Source of the DNA: Adineta steineri
Taxonomy: Eukaryota; Rotifera; Eurotatoria; Adinetida; Adinetidae
Assembly (NCBI GenBank): GCA_905250115.1
Contig: CAJNOI010000031.1
Coordinates: forward strand, 343,278 to 407,277
DNA: 64,000 nucleotides
Reading direction: 5' to 3'
Under the pieces are notes generated by a model. It was not told the origin of the DNA. It did no database searches and was given only the letters and a program-made list of their open reading frames with translations. Below, piece after piece: positions 35,798 to 47,037 of the stretch (positions are counted from its first letter, which is position 1; the number at the start of each line of letters is the position of its first letter). A program made the translations under genes and the position numbers.

Positions 35798-37432
35798 AAT
35801 ATAAGAATTTATCTTCATCCAAAAATTATTTATTTCTCTATTGTTTTAGATTTATATCGATCAAAAAAAAGAATTATTAAGATTAAAAAGAGCTGGTGTT
35901 TAATTATACTAATTTTCCATTATTATATTTTGAACTAGGATTAGATTCATATTTATTATTATATTGCTTTTATTTAACTTGATTTAATCAACATATTATT
36001 TTTTAAATAAAATTATTGCTTTATTTGTTGTATAATTAAACTTGAACTTTTGTTTATTGACAAAAGGTTACAATGTATAGATAGATATTGTTTTGATGCT
36101 GAAACATGAAGCTATAACGGATATTCAATAAAACACACAAAAACATGGATGTTTGTTACAGGATGCAGTGGAACTACCAAGCTACAACTGTATTTAAAGA
36201 GATACTATTCTTTTTATTTCTTATTAATAATTCATATTGATTTCCATAAAACAACATAACATATAATCATTGAATGATTACTTTCAAATGCAATACAGGA
36301 TATAATAAATGACCATTGATATGTATTTCCTATGGCTAAATTCAAATCATATTTTAACAGCGAAACAAACTTCAAAGATAATACGGAATAATTGAATGAC
36401 AGAACAAATAATTGAAGATATTTAAAATGCCATTGATACATTTTAAACAAAAGATGTATATTATTGAGTACGCGATCTCTGTGAGAATGACATATGGCTG
36501 GCTGTATTTAGTTTCTTTGACTTTTATGTGTTTATAATATCAAATCAGAAATAACTTTAAAAATATAAAGCAATTACCTATAAATCACACCACAAATGAG
36601 AAAATATGATTTTACTTTGATATAGTCGCTTAATCATACGTAGTATATGGAGACAGAAAGATTTGTAAGTTAAAGATATGATTTCAATTCTATATAATTT
36701 ATAAATCACATATGGATAGGTATGCTTTTGAGAGCTTGAAAGGAAAAAGGAAAAGGAAACGGTAAAGTTTTACTTCCATACGATACATAAAACATACGTT
36801 GAGTACAGAATAGTTTGTGACTTGAGAAAAACAAAAAAGAGTAGGTGAGATATAATTTAAAAGTCATACATGGATCAACATGATTCTGTAAGTTCAGGAA
36901 AACTAGAAATAGATTATATGTTTAATATATATATGATTTATAGTTTATATCTTCCGTTTTCCTACGCATACAAGACACTATATATATATATGCACGTTAA
37001 TAGTGCTATACCAAAAGATATCAACCTTTCTCGAAGTAAGTAAATTTGTGTTTATTAAATAGTTGTTAATAGCTTGGATTATTTTCACGACGAAACGATG
37101 TAACTAAAGTGCTTGTGAGGTGACGCTAAGAGAAAACACCCATACCCTCAAAATTTGTAGCTATTATTCATTTGTATTGCAGAAAAATTATTTCTACTTT
37201 TCTTTATTTTTATTTTATAATAATTATTATGTGTATTTGTATAAACCACATTTGTTGATTTGCATGGATTCTTTCAGTGTGTCTATTAAGAACAGTTCAC
37301 AATAGCTTCATCGATAAGATCTCATTATATAAGATTGATCATTTCTCTAATACTTTTTCTATATAAGTTCTATTCTTTTTCTTTTTAGTCGATATCAGAA
37401 TTCTTTTAATTTCACTCCAATTGATCATTATA
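35798..37432. other. intergenic, no gene recognised
   Basis: About 1.6 kb of AT-rich sequence with a few TATATA tracts. A pyrimidine-rich stretch ending TTTTTAG at 37387 may be the acceptor of a 5'-UTR intron of the next gene. Confidence 0.5.
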
Positions 37433-37810
37433 ATGATGTTCTTTTTCAAATATTTATTATTCGTATCGATTTTATTCCATCAAAATGTCTATAGTAAAAC
37501 GGTTTTATCTTCTGCCAATGATAATTGCATTGTAAAATATGGTAGACATTTATTACAAGAAGGTCAAACTATTGAAATAAAAGGAAAACTTTACAAAGTG
37601 GAAGATTGTGAACTTCATCGAGCTTATCATGCATGTGGAACTTCTTTGTTACAAATGGTTAGTATTGCTTGTCATGCTATTCAAAATCAAAAATATAAAA
37701 CTCCAAGTAAACGTGTTCGTAAACATTTACGACAGAAACTACTTACTGAAGCTTGTTGTGAAACTGTATGTACTGTTGCTGAAATGGCACGTTATTGTCC
37801 TTCATATTAA
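37433..37810 (+). CDS. insulin-like peptide precursor
   Basis: Single coding exon, 125 aa, starting at the first ATG of a double ATG. Residues 1-21 are a signal peptide (MMFFFKYLLFVSILFHQNVYS). A B-chain-like part has Cys-Gly...Cys with eleven residues between the cysteines (CGTSLLQMVSIAC). A basic linker with KRVRK and RQK sites could be cut by prohormone convertases, and an A chain follows with the insulin spacing CC-x3-C-x8-C (CCETVCTVAEMARYC). Six canonical cysteines are therefore present. Two further cysteines lie in an N-terminal extension of the B chain (DNC and EDC), a probable fourth disulphide. Insulin/relaxin-family hormones act on receptor tyrosine kinases or GPCRs; which applies here is unknown. 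Family assignment rests on cysteine spacing and layout. Confidence 0.85.
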   Translation: MMFFFKYLLFVSILFHQNVYSKTVLSSANDNCIVKYGRHLLQEGQTIEIKGKLYKVEDCELHRAYHACGTSLLQMVSIACHAIQNQKYKTPSKRVRKHLRQKLLTEACCETVCTVAEMARYCPSY

Positions 37811-38344
37811 AGCAGTGATATAACAACATCATATTTGTGCAATATCTTTATTATTATAGAAATAGATCGGTCTTTAATTAAAAACAGACACGATTTTGTC
37901 TTGTTTTTTTTTTATAAAGAAATGTTATTTTATCTTTCATTGAATTAATAAACAAAACGTTTCACAGTGACTTAAAGGTTCTTGAAAGTGAGGGTGTGGG
38001 TGAGAGCATTTCTAACAGAAACATAATTGAGCAAAAGTAGATAATTAATAGTAATAATTAATGGAGTGAAATCCTAAGAATGAGTGTGGGCGTGGGTATA
38101 TCACAATACTTTACTCATACCCATACTCACATCCAAAATAATCTTACAGCTATTCTAAATAGATTTTCGTTTCTTCTGTTATTGATATGCTGTCAAGAAT
38201 CTGACATATGGCAGCTCGATGATAAACAATAAGTTTTTTCTCTTCTTTTGATCAATTTAACAATCTTTTAATACATATGAATAGAAAAAACAAATAACAC
38301 ACATAAATATCGATGAATACAAAAAAGAACAACATAAAAAATCT

Positions 38345-38964
38345 TTAATAATAGCGACGAAACAAATTCTTGCAACAATCTAAGGCTTTTATCATTTTAT
38401 GCACAAACTCCTTGTGTTCGAAATCTGATGAAAAATCGAAATCCTTTGCTTTTTGTAATAAATCTAATTGATCTTGTATTTTTCCAGTCTTTTGATGAGT
38501 TACTGCACATCGATCTTGACGCAAGAAATGAATATCAGTTAAACTATCTTTAAAATGTTCCAAAAACACAGGCTTAATGTAATATTGTTCATTATAATGT
38601 TGAAAGATCGTTTGTTAATACCAATGCATCTTTTATATTAGAGCGCTCTTGTAGCTTAGCAACTTGTTTATTGTTCAAGAATATTGACTCGATGAACTGT
38701 TTTGCAAAATATGCCAAAACGTTGATGAATAAGTTGAGAAATGTTTTCAACAATCATTCTTAAACTTGTATCATCAATTTTTATTGCTGATTTATTCAAC
38801 TGTTGTTGAATTTCTTTCAAATTACACGTATCTTTTGAGCTAATAAAAACTTCTTAAAAAGTTTGGCACAAGTACTTTTTCTCATCTTCTGTAAGTTACA
38901 ATCGTTGAAATACCTTTTGAAGTTTTTCATCAGCTAATAAATCATTGATACTGATAGAAGACAT
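38345..38964 (-). pseudogene. decayed gene of unknown family
   Basis: Read leftward from an ATG at 38964, the frame gives a helical, Lys/Gln-rich protein (start MSSISINDLLADEK) with in-frame stops after about 22 and 35 codons and more near 38650. A shift to another frame is then needed to continue into the open stretch 38569-38345, which ends CCKNLFRRYY. Two or more stops plus a frameshift mean it cannot be translated whole. Its last part is similar to a fragment at 39310-39412. No family recognised. Confidence 0.55.
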
Positions 38965-39056
38965 TGTTGTTGTTGTTTGAAATATTCAACTAATGATAAT
39001 ATTATATTGACGATATCACAAAATAAATAAATAAATATTGATGATAAATTTATGTT

Positions 39057-39607
39057 AATGAGGGTGTGGGTGTGGGTGGATGGGGGGTGTATCATAATGC
39101 TTTACTCATACCCCCCTCATCCTTTAAGATTGCTGACTTTGACGCTGGAGCCAGACAGTTGTTAATAGTAGCAATAGCAAGATTAGTGTTTTTTCTAAAT
39201 GAAACAAAAGGCAATGAACTATTGTATATACTAAAAATAATTACTCACTTCCGATATCACTTTTAGAGTAAAAAAAACACAACTTAAAATGCTTATGTAT
39301 AACGATTAAAATTAGGTGTGTGGCTTTCTAAAGCGTTAATCATTTGTTTAACCAGCATTTTATGTTCAAATGCTGCAGGAAAGTTTAAGTCTTTTGCCTT
39401 TTGTAACAAGTTCAGGGTGTGGGTGGGTGTGCATATATCACAATGCTTTACTTATTCCCACCCTCATCCTTTAAGACCGCTGTCCTTGAAGATGGAGGAA
39501 GACGATTGTTAATAGCAGCAATAACAATATTAGTGTTTTTTCTAAATGAAACAAAAAGTAATGATCTATTTTACATACTAAAAATAATTACTCACTTACG
39601 ATATCAC
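39057..39607. repeat. direct duplication of about 200 bp
   Basis: 39057-39262 and 39411-39607 align along most of their length: G-rich hairpin, CTCATCCTTTAAGA, GTGTTTTTTCTAAATGAAAC, then AAAATAATTACTCACTT. The two copies flank the gene fragment at 39310-39412. Confidence 0.75.
39310..39412 (-). pseudogene. fragment paralogous to the 38.3-kb pseudogene
   Basis: About 34 codons read leftward (begins LLQKAKDLNF, then FEHKMLVKQMINALE). They match LLQKAKDFDF...FEHKEFVHKMIKALD in the pseudogene at 38345-38964. The fragment is cut off sharply by a G-rich hairpin repeat at 39413. Confidence 0.55.
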
Positions 39608-39755
39608 GCTGGGTTTCTTTTGCCTCCTTTTCCACACTTGCCACATTATAGCCGAATGCGAAACATTTAGTTTCCTTCCATGTGTGATCATCGTTTAGCT
39701 GTTTTATTTTAATTTCTTTAATATTTTTACAGTCAGCTTGTCGAATTTCGAACAT
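39600..39755 (-). CDS. possible small exon, unknown
   Basis: From an ATG at 39755, read leftward, 52 open codons (start MFEIRQADCKNIKEIKIKQL) end at a good donor, GTAAGT (39594-39599), in phase 0. A 59-bp intron to ATTTAG would lead to a stop after about three codons. It may be a short gene or a first exon cut off from its partner by the local duplications. No family recognised; low confidence. Confidence 0.25.
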
Positions 39756-40400
39756 TTACCCGCTGGTTCCGCCCAGAAACTACATATTTCTTGCGGGTTT
39801 CTGCCGGAAATTCACAGAACACTTCTTCAGGGAGCATCGTTTTCGGTATTTTATAAAAACAAAAGTGTTTATATTAATGAAACTAAATGTATATTCATAT
39901 TCGCTTACAGTTGCTTTTATATCTAACAATTTTTCCATATTGCGTTTTTCTCTTGGTAAACTAAAATGGATAGATATGTTTGTGATCTTGTCTAGACTGT
40001 TAAATGAATAAATAGAGATATCATACGCCAGATGTGACATGGACGATAATCGTAAGCCAAGAAGAAAATATATACGGCATATATATATAGTGAAAAAAAC
40101 CAAGTGCTGATACATGTACATATGCATATATATACGAAAACTAGAATAAAGTACAGAAAATAAAAATAATAAGGGACGGATATGTAAGCACTATAAAAAC
40201 AACATCACAAATGAATTTTTATTGAAGATAGAAAGAAAATTTTAATATCAAACATGATGTATGATTATCAGTGTTCATACTTATTTATCTTACATCTTCT
40301 CTAAATCTATAAAAAAAGAAACAGATTTGATTGATACAATAAAGTTTTTCCTTTTTTGTTAAATATTCCAACTATTTTCTCGTGAATGTTCAATATATTG

Positions 40401-40671
40401 TCATTGATTCTCTGTTAAAATTTCCTGAGACTTTTCATCAATTATTGATTGTAAAGAAACAACTGTATGACAATGACGTTTACCAAGAAGAAATGGAAGA
40501 TCAGTTGCATGATATAAAATACATCCATTATCATTTCTTAAAAAATACAATAAATGTATTTGTTTACGCATATGATTGTCATATAAAATATCAAATTGAT
40601 CAGTGGAAGCAATATAAAGATAGAAGACGAATGTTTCAAATGGTTTGTAGCGGAAGAATGAAATAGACTTT
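40401..40671 (-). CDS. possible terminal exon on the minus strand
   Basis: Read leftward, a 90-codon open frame follows a strong acceptor (TTTTTCAG at 40672-40679) and ends TGA at 40401-40403. Codon use (ACA, ATT, GAT, CAA, TTA) is like the real genes here; it contains RNDNGCILYHATDLPFLLGK. A candidate upstream exon near 40822-40930 would create TGA at the junction, so the gene may be broken or mis-modelled. The opposite strand is also open here. No family recognised. Confidence 0.3.
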
Positions 40672-41273
40672 CTGAAAAACGAAAAAGATCTATATAGAGA
40701 AACTAAAATCTAAACAGAAAAACCTATTTTTAAATAATTCGATAAATTTATTTTGATATTGATAATTCAGTGATTACTCGTAAAAACCAGAAAATATTAA
40801 CAAAGATGATCGAGATAAAGTATGATTACCATATAGATTCTAATGAACTACAGCCATCATTATCATTTCCATTTGTTGTCTGATATAAATTCATATTCTG
40901 ATTATATTCAAATGATTCAAATCTTAAATTTTCAATTTAAATAAAATTTCATAAAGCAACTATAGTTTCATTTTCATTAATATTGAGGAAATTTGTTCGA
41001 TAGTGTCAAATTTATTATTAGTTTACTTTTCTTTTGTCCTACATTTTCTTATATTATTGATCGGACGATTCAGCTTCAAAAAACTGTCAATTGTATTGCG
41101 AATCAGAACATGATGACGTGCATAAACAATGAAGAAAAATAAGAATCTTCAAATCAACATGTGAATGAGAGTGTATTCTTCGTTGACGTATGTCATCGCC
41201 ACATAATAAATACCTGAGTTCTTCATTCGCTATTTTCATTCTATACTTTATTCAAAGAAACTGTTTGTGGCAA

Positions 41274-42039
41274 ATGGACGCAATTTTTGTATCTTTAATA
41301 TCGATCATTTTAATTAGAACATGCTCGGCAATAGTTTCGACTCATAATGGCAGCAGTACTCAGATTTCATTATCGACAGGTGCGATTGTAGGTCTAGCAG
41401 TGGGTGGTGCTGTTGTCCTTATTCCCAGGTCAACCAATCCAACGTTGGATCCAATCGGATCTTATAGGATCCGATCATCCGACAGAATCCGATAGGATTC
41501 CTGGTGACGGATTTGCATTGGATTCCGTACGGAAAATTTTCAGTCACTTGCTGCAAATTTGATGAGCGGCGTTTTTAGCTATTTTCTATGATGACCTTAT
41601 GGTCACCTATCGGATCCGTCTAGATCCGTTTGTTGGAAATTGTGAGATCCGATGTTGGATCCGACCACAACGGAATCCGAAGTGATTCCGTCATCAGGAA
41701 TCCTATAGGATTTTGTCGGATCGTCGGATTCCGATAGAATCCGGCACCGGATCTGATCGGATACGAATATGGAGTTTGTGGGCCCGGGTTATTGTGACAA
41801 TATTAATAGTCATTTGTAAAGTAAAACTAATGAAGAGACGAAAAATGCGTACCGTTCCTTTCGCAGGGAACACAGCCTGGGCTCAACAAGAAAATCAATA
41901 TAAACCACCAGGTTTTAATCAAGCATCACATCCTAATCAACCTTCGTCTTATAATCAGGTGCCACCTTATAGTCAAGCACCAGCATATTCTGGATTTAAT
42001 ACTCGAGCACAACCAACAAAAATGACACCAGTTTCATGA
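41274..42039 (+). CDS. small type I membrane protein with Pro/Tyr-rich tail, disrupted by a 365-bp insertion
   Basis: Without the insertion the coding parts 41274-41423 and 41794-42039 join in frame to about 131 aa. They give a signal peptide (about 1-19), a short Ser/Thr ectodomain, a TM helix starting STGAIVGLAVGGAVVLI, a basic stop-transfer KLMKRRKMR, and a cytoplasmic tail rich in Pro, Gln, Asn and Tyr (PPGFNQ and PPYSQ motifs, possible WW/SH3 ligands). Insertion plus duplication adds 370 bp, not a multiple of three, so the present allele shifts frame inside the TM helix. I chose the ATG at 41274, not 41190, because the signal peptide starts there. Family unknown; a Shisa-like layout is only a loose resemblance. 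Confidence 0.6.
41424..41788. mobile_element. 365-bp inverted-repeat element inserted in a coding exon
   Basis: Flanked by TTATT on both sides (41419-41423 and 41789-41793). The ends are CCCAGGTC... and ...GGCCCGGG, giving a short terminal inverted repeat. The inner arms are longer inverted repeats built of GGATCCGAT/GGATTCCG motifs (for example CCGATAGGATTCCTGGTGACGG near 41490 and its complement near 41690). It is much GC-richer than its host and non-coding. The 5-bp duplication does not settle a superfamily. Confidence 0.8.
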
Positions 42040-43118
42040 AACACATTCCATAGAAATAAGTATTTAATACAATCAATCATCGATGTATTATCATGTGAAA
42101 AACATCAGTTAACACATAAACTGGGCAGCTAGTATGTTATGATCTTCACATTTAGTGAGATCATATTATCACTACCGCTCTCGCTGTCTCGCACTAATAC
42201 TATCTCTGTAGTACTATCTTCTCTCTCTATCTCTTTTGTGGTTTTCTAATTGTATATATAGTGAAGTTATTTTAAATAAAAGACACAGAATCGAACCGGT
42301 GTAATCTTAAAGCTTACATAGTACCTTGTGGGTGTGTGGGTATGAGTGTATCAGTATAATACTCATCGGATACTCACAACCACACTATCGAGATTTGCGA
42401 TTGCTGTTGATGATATAGACAATAATAATTTAACTAATATTATTGGAACTAATAATGGATATGGTAATATAGATATTCTTATGAAAACTTGCTAACATGA
42501 CATATTTCATTTAAAATTTCATTTATTTCTTTACTTTTTTTTAACTATCTCATGTCTTTTCAGTAGTTCTTGCGAATGTTCTTTTTGTACTTAATGGAAA
42601 GTGACTTTTTTTTACTGTATTTTTATAAAACAGCATCTTAAAGCTTAATTTATTAATTTTTTTTGTTTACTTAGAATTGTTTACTGTGACCAAAGAGATT
42701 GAACATTTAAAAATAGTAGAGATTTTCTTATAAGATTTAGATCCACACAAATATTATGTTTGAAAACTAAAAGAAATCAATTAATTAGTTTTTAGTGAGA
42801 TACTTGCATTTGTATGATATTCGAGGATGGGGGTGTGTGGGTGAGAGTCTTCTATTCAAATAACAACTACTCATTCTTCCACTCGTATAGAATTGTAGTA
42901 GAAAGCATAGCAGAACATTATTTTCTTTATTGATTATTGATATTATAACAATATCACAGGAGCAATAATTTCCTGTTTCCAAGAGGGTGTGAGTATCCTA
43001 TTTATCTTGCATCGACATCCTCATCAATATGTTATGCACAATGATTCGAGAAAGTGACAAGCACAAATACTGTTAAGTGAAGTTTTGCATAGGATTTTAT
43101 TTATCAATTATTATTCTA
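42040..43118. other. intergenic with G-rich repeats
   Basis: No gene seen. G-rich hairpin-type patches lie at about 42326-42386 and 42829-42897, plus a half-site at about 42984. A TCTC-rich stretch lies near 42176-42235. Confidence 0.55.
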
Positions 43119-44127
43119 TTAGAAATACGTAGATGAAAGTGATAATGTCTTTGTGGCATGAAAAGATACTCTACGAATATGTCTCTGATCCCATCCACCT
43201 CTTTTTGAAGTACTTGTAGAATTGTCTAAATGATCTGTTTCTAATCTTGGCAATGGTATATGATTCAGTCGATAATTCCAAATATCAGTATATTGAAAAC
43301 GGTATGATCCAAAGGCAAACATTGTTCCAATAGTTGAACCAACTAAAATATCGTACCAATGATGATAATGATCAATCATTAATGACGCAGCAATAAGAAC
43401 AGCAATAAGTATTGGAACAAAAAAAAAGAACAAATTTCCAATATTGTAGACGATAATTAGAAAATATTTTCAATTTTCCATTAAGATACAAAGAACAATA
43501 AACAAGACCAGCAAATATTATTGTTGTATGTCCTGATGGCATTGATTTTAGAGCACCATCTATATCCATTTTATCTCCTGTACATATTGAACGATCAAAC
43601 ATTAGAACATCAAAACCTTGTCCCGCACTAAAACTTGTTCGATTGATATTTAGTTTACAAACAGAAAAGAAATGTGGTCTTAAACCACCAATAAGCCATT
43701 TCATAAATACTTGGAAAGTCGTAGAAGTTAATAATGAATAAAATAAACCCATTGTTGCTGTATTAACATCATCAAAACTTTTTACACGTATTTGCATTAA
43801 CATAATAAATATAAATGGAATAATAAATGCTAATAGACCAGCTAACCACGATGGAATCAAATTTCTATGAAATGGATAACTAATTTCTGGATAAACGATT
43901 TTACCAGTACGAGAATAAACTGCAAAAATACGATTTGGTGCCGATTGACGTGAATGAATAGCGAGAGTAAGGCCTCCTAATATACTCATTGAAAGATAAT
44001 CCATCCAAAAAGTACGAAGATAAATTCGAAGAGCTGTTTTTGCTAGTCGAAATCTGTCTCGTTTATTCAGACAATCATTGTTGTCTGACTGTTGCATTGG
44101 AATAACGGTATCAATAATTCTATCCAT
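43119..44127 (-). CDS. PAP2-family lipid phosphate phosphatase (PLPP4/5-like), frameshifted
   Basis: Read leftward from ATG at 44127; 335 aa if one base of a homopolymer is removed. Integral membrane enzyme that dephosphorylates phosphatidic acid or diacylglycerol pyrophosphate. Several TM segments are visible. PAP2 motif 1 is KWLIGGLRP (K-x6-RP) and motif 2 is PSGH in SMPSGHTTIIFAG. Motif 3 is SLMIDHYHHWYD, where the usual SR is SL: the phosphate-contacting Arg is replaced by Leu, while the catalytic His and Asp remain. The frame breaks at a run of nine T on the coding strand (43419-43427): the upstream frame hits a stop soon after, and the rest continues one frame over to 43119. Either a real frameshift or a homopolymer error. 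No intron with valid splice sites explains it. Confidence 0.75.
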
Positions 44128-44936
44128 TTTTTTACTACTTAGAAATGCTTCAATCACAGATGGAGAGATGTATGTTACGTAAAAAAGAATGAAATAAACT
44201 GATTTGCTCTAGTTGTTAGCATTGTGAAGATATAACAAAGTATTGGAAGGAAGTATCGTTTCTTTTACTGCTTCATTCAAAGCACACTGTGCTCTGTGTC
44301 ATCCTGTTATTAATTCAACAGGTACAAAGAGCTATTCAATTAAACTTCTATTAAAAATGTGAATCAATAGACACGTCAAATAACGTTAGAATCATATTCT
44401 GATAAATATTTGACTTCAATGAGTCATTCATTTAACCCCGAATTTTGTTTCATTTTAATGAAAGATCTTTGCAGAATCTTCAATGTTTGACTTCGGATGT
44501 GATCCGAATTTTGACAGGATCCTTGAAGGATTTTCTGAACAGAATAAAAAGAGAATGCATTTCATTGTAACAAATAAACTATTTTTTGAATGAGATTTGT
44601 TATATACACCCTAGTTTGATAATACGGTTTTTATTTTTATGATAATCGAAAAAGCTTTACACCGCATTTTTGCATACGAGCTCGACTTATGTTCGAATAT
44701 ATATGTTGCATGAAATTTATCTAAAATCAAGAAAAATGTAATTTCCTTGATGATTAGTTAATAAATGACAGTCAAGCAAAAAATGTCATTTTTCAATGAA
44801 ATATATCGACATCTACTGGTGGAAAGAGATCAGCTGGTTGTTAAAACACAACCAACAGCTACAAAAAGAACGATGACTTTTATGTGTAAATGATGATTCA
44901 AACGAGCATTCTTTCTTTTTTTTTCAAAATAAAATA
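44128..44936. other. intergenic between divergent genes
   Basis: About 0.8 kb between the minus-strand PAP2 gene and plus-strand PIG-C; it should hold both promoters. A short GGATGTGATCCGAA...AGGATCC patch near 44490-44522 recalls the motifs of the 365-bp element at 41424 but is too short to call. Confidence 0.45.
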
Positions 44937-46079
44937 ATGGTTTCAGTTAAATATCAAAAAGTTCTCTATGATGTTTCTCCTCATGATTTTAAAATTCTTG
45001 ATGATGATCATGTATATAAAATGAGTAGTGAAATAAATCATTCCATATCTTCATCATCATATCGTCATATATACTGGTCAACAGTAGCTGAATCTGGTTT
45101 AATAACTCAACAAGTAAGCTTGTAAGTATAAATCTATTCTATTTATTTGTTACTTAGTTTTTAAATATTTCTAGAGTTATATTATTTACAATTCTATTTG
45201 TTCATTTGGATACGAATAATCTACAACCAATAAATATTTTAATAATCAATGCATTAATTGGACTTATTGGTTTATTTCTTTATCGACAACATATTAGTTT
45301 AAAATTATGTAAGAAAAAAAAATCATTTCGTCTCATGAAAAATATACATTGACGATTTTTCTAGTACAAGAAAATTTTAAAACATTATCAATATTTCTTC
45401 TATTTGGTTCATTGGTATCACCTGTTGTATTTACATTAACAAAAACAATCAGTACAGATACAATTTATGCAATGAGTACATTAATGATGTTAACTCATTT
45501 AATCTTTTATGATTATGGATCTGAAACTGCTATGTAAAAACAAAATGCTCTTGATTGATTGATTTAATTATTTCATTAAAATATTTAGGGTGCAAAAAGC
45601 TTTGTCATTTAGTGTAGCATTATTTTCATCTGTTTGTCTTGCATCACGTTTATCAACATCATTTCATACATTTTGTTTAGTCACATCAGCTGTACTTGTT
45701 TTTGCTCTATGGCCAGAATTAAGAAAATATATTAAAGTAATGAAAATCAATAAAAATAAATTCATAAATAAATTCTTTTTTTTTATTATTAAGAAATCAA
45801 GTTTTGAAATATTTTCAGTTTTAACTATTGTACATATTCTTGGATGTATTATACTTTTATTTCATCTTTCAATGTTACATATGATTCTTTATGCATTAGC
45901 AATACTTTTTCTCACATTTCTTTGTCCATTATGGCTCATTTCATTACAAAAATATAAAATGTATATATTAAATTTTATTAAAAAAAAATTTATTTACTTT
46001 TAATGATTCATTTAGATCAATTCGTGGTGCATGGGAAGAAGCAGTAGTTCCAGAACAGACAAAAGATAAATTTGAATAA
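44937..46079 (+). CDS. PIGC: PIG-C, GPI-GlcNAc transferase subunit C
   Basis: Six exons, 44937-45121, 45175-45308, 45365-45533, 45589-45736, 45794-45960 and 46016-46079, give 288 aa (human PIG-C about 297). It is a multi-pass ER membrane subunit of the complex that adds GlcNAc to phosphatidylinositol, the first step of GPI-anchor synthesis. Family landmarks in order are KYQKVLYD at the N-terminus, YWSTVAESGLITQQ, SLVSPVVFTLTKTISTDTIY, AMSTLMMLTHLIFYDYG, SVCLASRLSTSFHTF and FALWPELRKYIK, ending with GAWEEA. All introns are about 50-57 bp and in matching phase. No lost motif. Confidence 0.93.
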
Positions 46080-47037
46080 TTGTTATTATTTTTATGTTAA
46101 ATAAAACATAAATTCTTCTTCTGTTTTATTTCCAGTCAATATACGCAATTAATTATGAATAGCTATTTCCGTTGAGAAGAGTCCATTACATGATGAAGTA
46201 ATACATATATGTGTATAACTTTTAACAAAAAAAAAAAAGAAAGAAACAAGACGACTTCATTTTTACTTGTTCTTCGTTTGAATTAACAAATGGATTTTGT
46301 TATTTCTTTGTCAAACAGAACGATAGTCATCATACACTTAAATATTTTTTGCGCATAGAAAATGAAGTAAAAAGGTTAGTTTTAGTAAAATCATGTAATC
46401 AAATGTTTCTTTTTACATGATGATTAATGAACGTATGTAAGCAATTATTCAGATGATTAAGTTGTATAATATCACTGTGTTTGGATATTATTTGCGATAA
46501 ATACTATAGATAAAACATATCCTATGGATTTTACCATCTGTTTCTCTAGATTATATCTTCACTTATTTATTTTAACATTATGCCATTGCAACGAGAAGTT
46601 AACAATTGAATCCAAACAACAGAATCGATCAAGTAAGTAGCTTCCGTAAATCAATGTTAACAATAGGTCAGACATTCTCTTTATAACAAACACATGTTAT
46701 TCTTTTCTTGTTCATCTTCAACAACTCATTTTCTTTTTCACTAAACATATAGATTCATTGATATTTCTGTAAGATGAGTAAATAGAAGGAAAGGAAACAA
46801 TCGACTAGCTATCGGCAAACATCAGCAAATGTGACAACGAACATCTATTTGATTATGTAATATAAGAGAGGCAAAACAATCATCCTTGATTCTATGATCA
46901 TAATAGATATCAAGATATACTGATAAACATAAAATCAATTACGTTTAAAAATAAAAACGAAATCAAATCTTATCTTTTATAATATGTGAATTTTATAGAT
47001 CCTATTTCATTATTTTATATTTAGCCCATTGATTAAC
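46080..47037. other. intergenic
   Basis: About 1 kb with no gene. TATATTTAG just before 47025 looks like the acceptor of a 5'-UTR intron for the ArfGAP gene. Confidence 0.45.

Larger units (their letters stand above)
37980..39480. repeat. cluster of G-rich TGTGGG-like hairpin repeats
   Basis: Patches at about 37986-38010, 38080-38137, 39059-39120 and 39413-39471 share the form G-rich arm (GTGTGGGTG variants), about 15-20 nt AT spacer (ATCACAATACTTTACTC type), C-rich complementary arm (ATACCCATACTCAC type). Related patches occur at about 10515, 14368, 42326, 42829 and 57182. Confidence 0.65.

Noticed and set aside
39066-39670. Two similar plus-strand open frames (66 and 83 codons)
   Set aside because: Their similarity comes from the 200-bp direct duplication; the G-rich repeat forms the N-termini.
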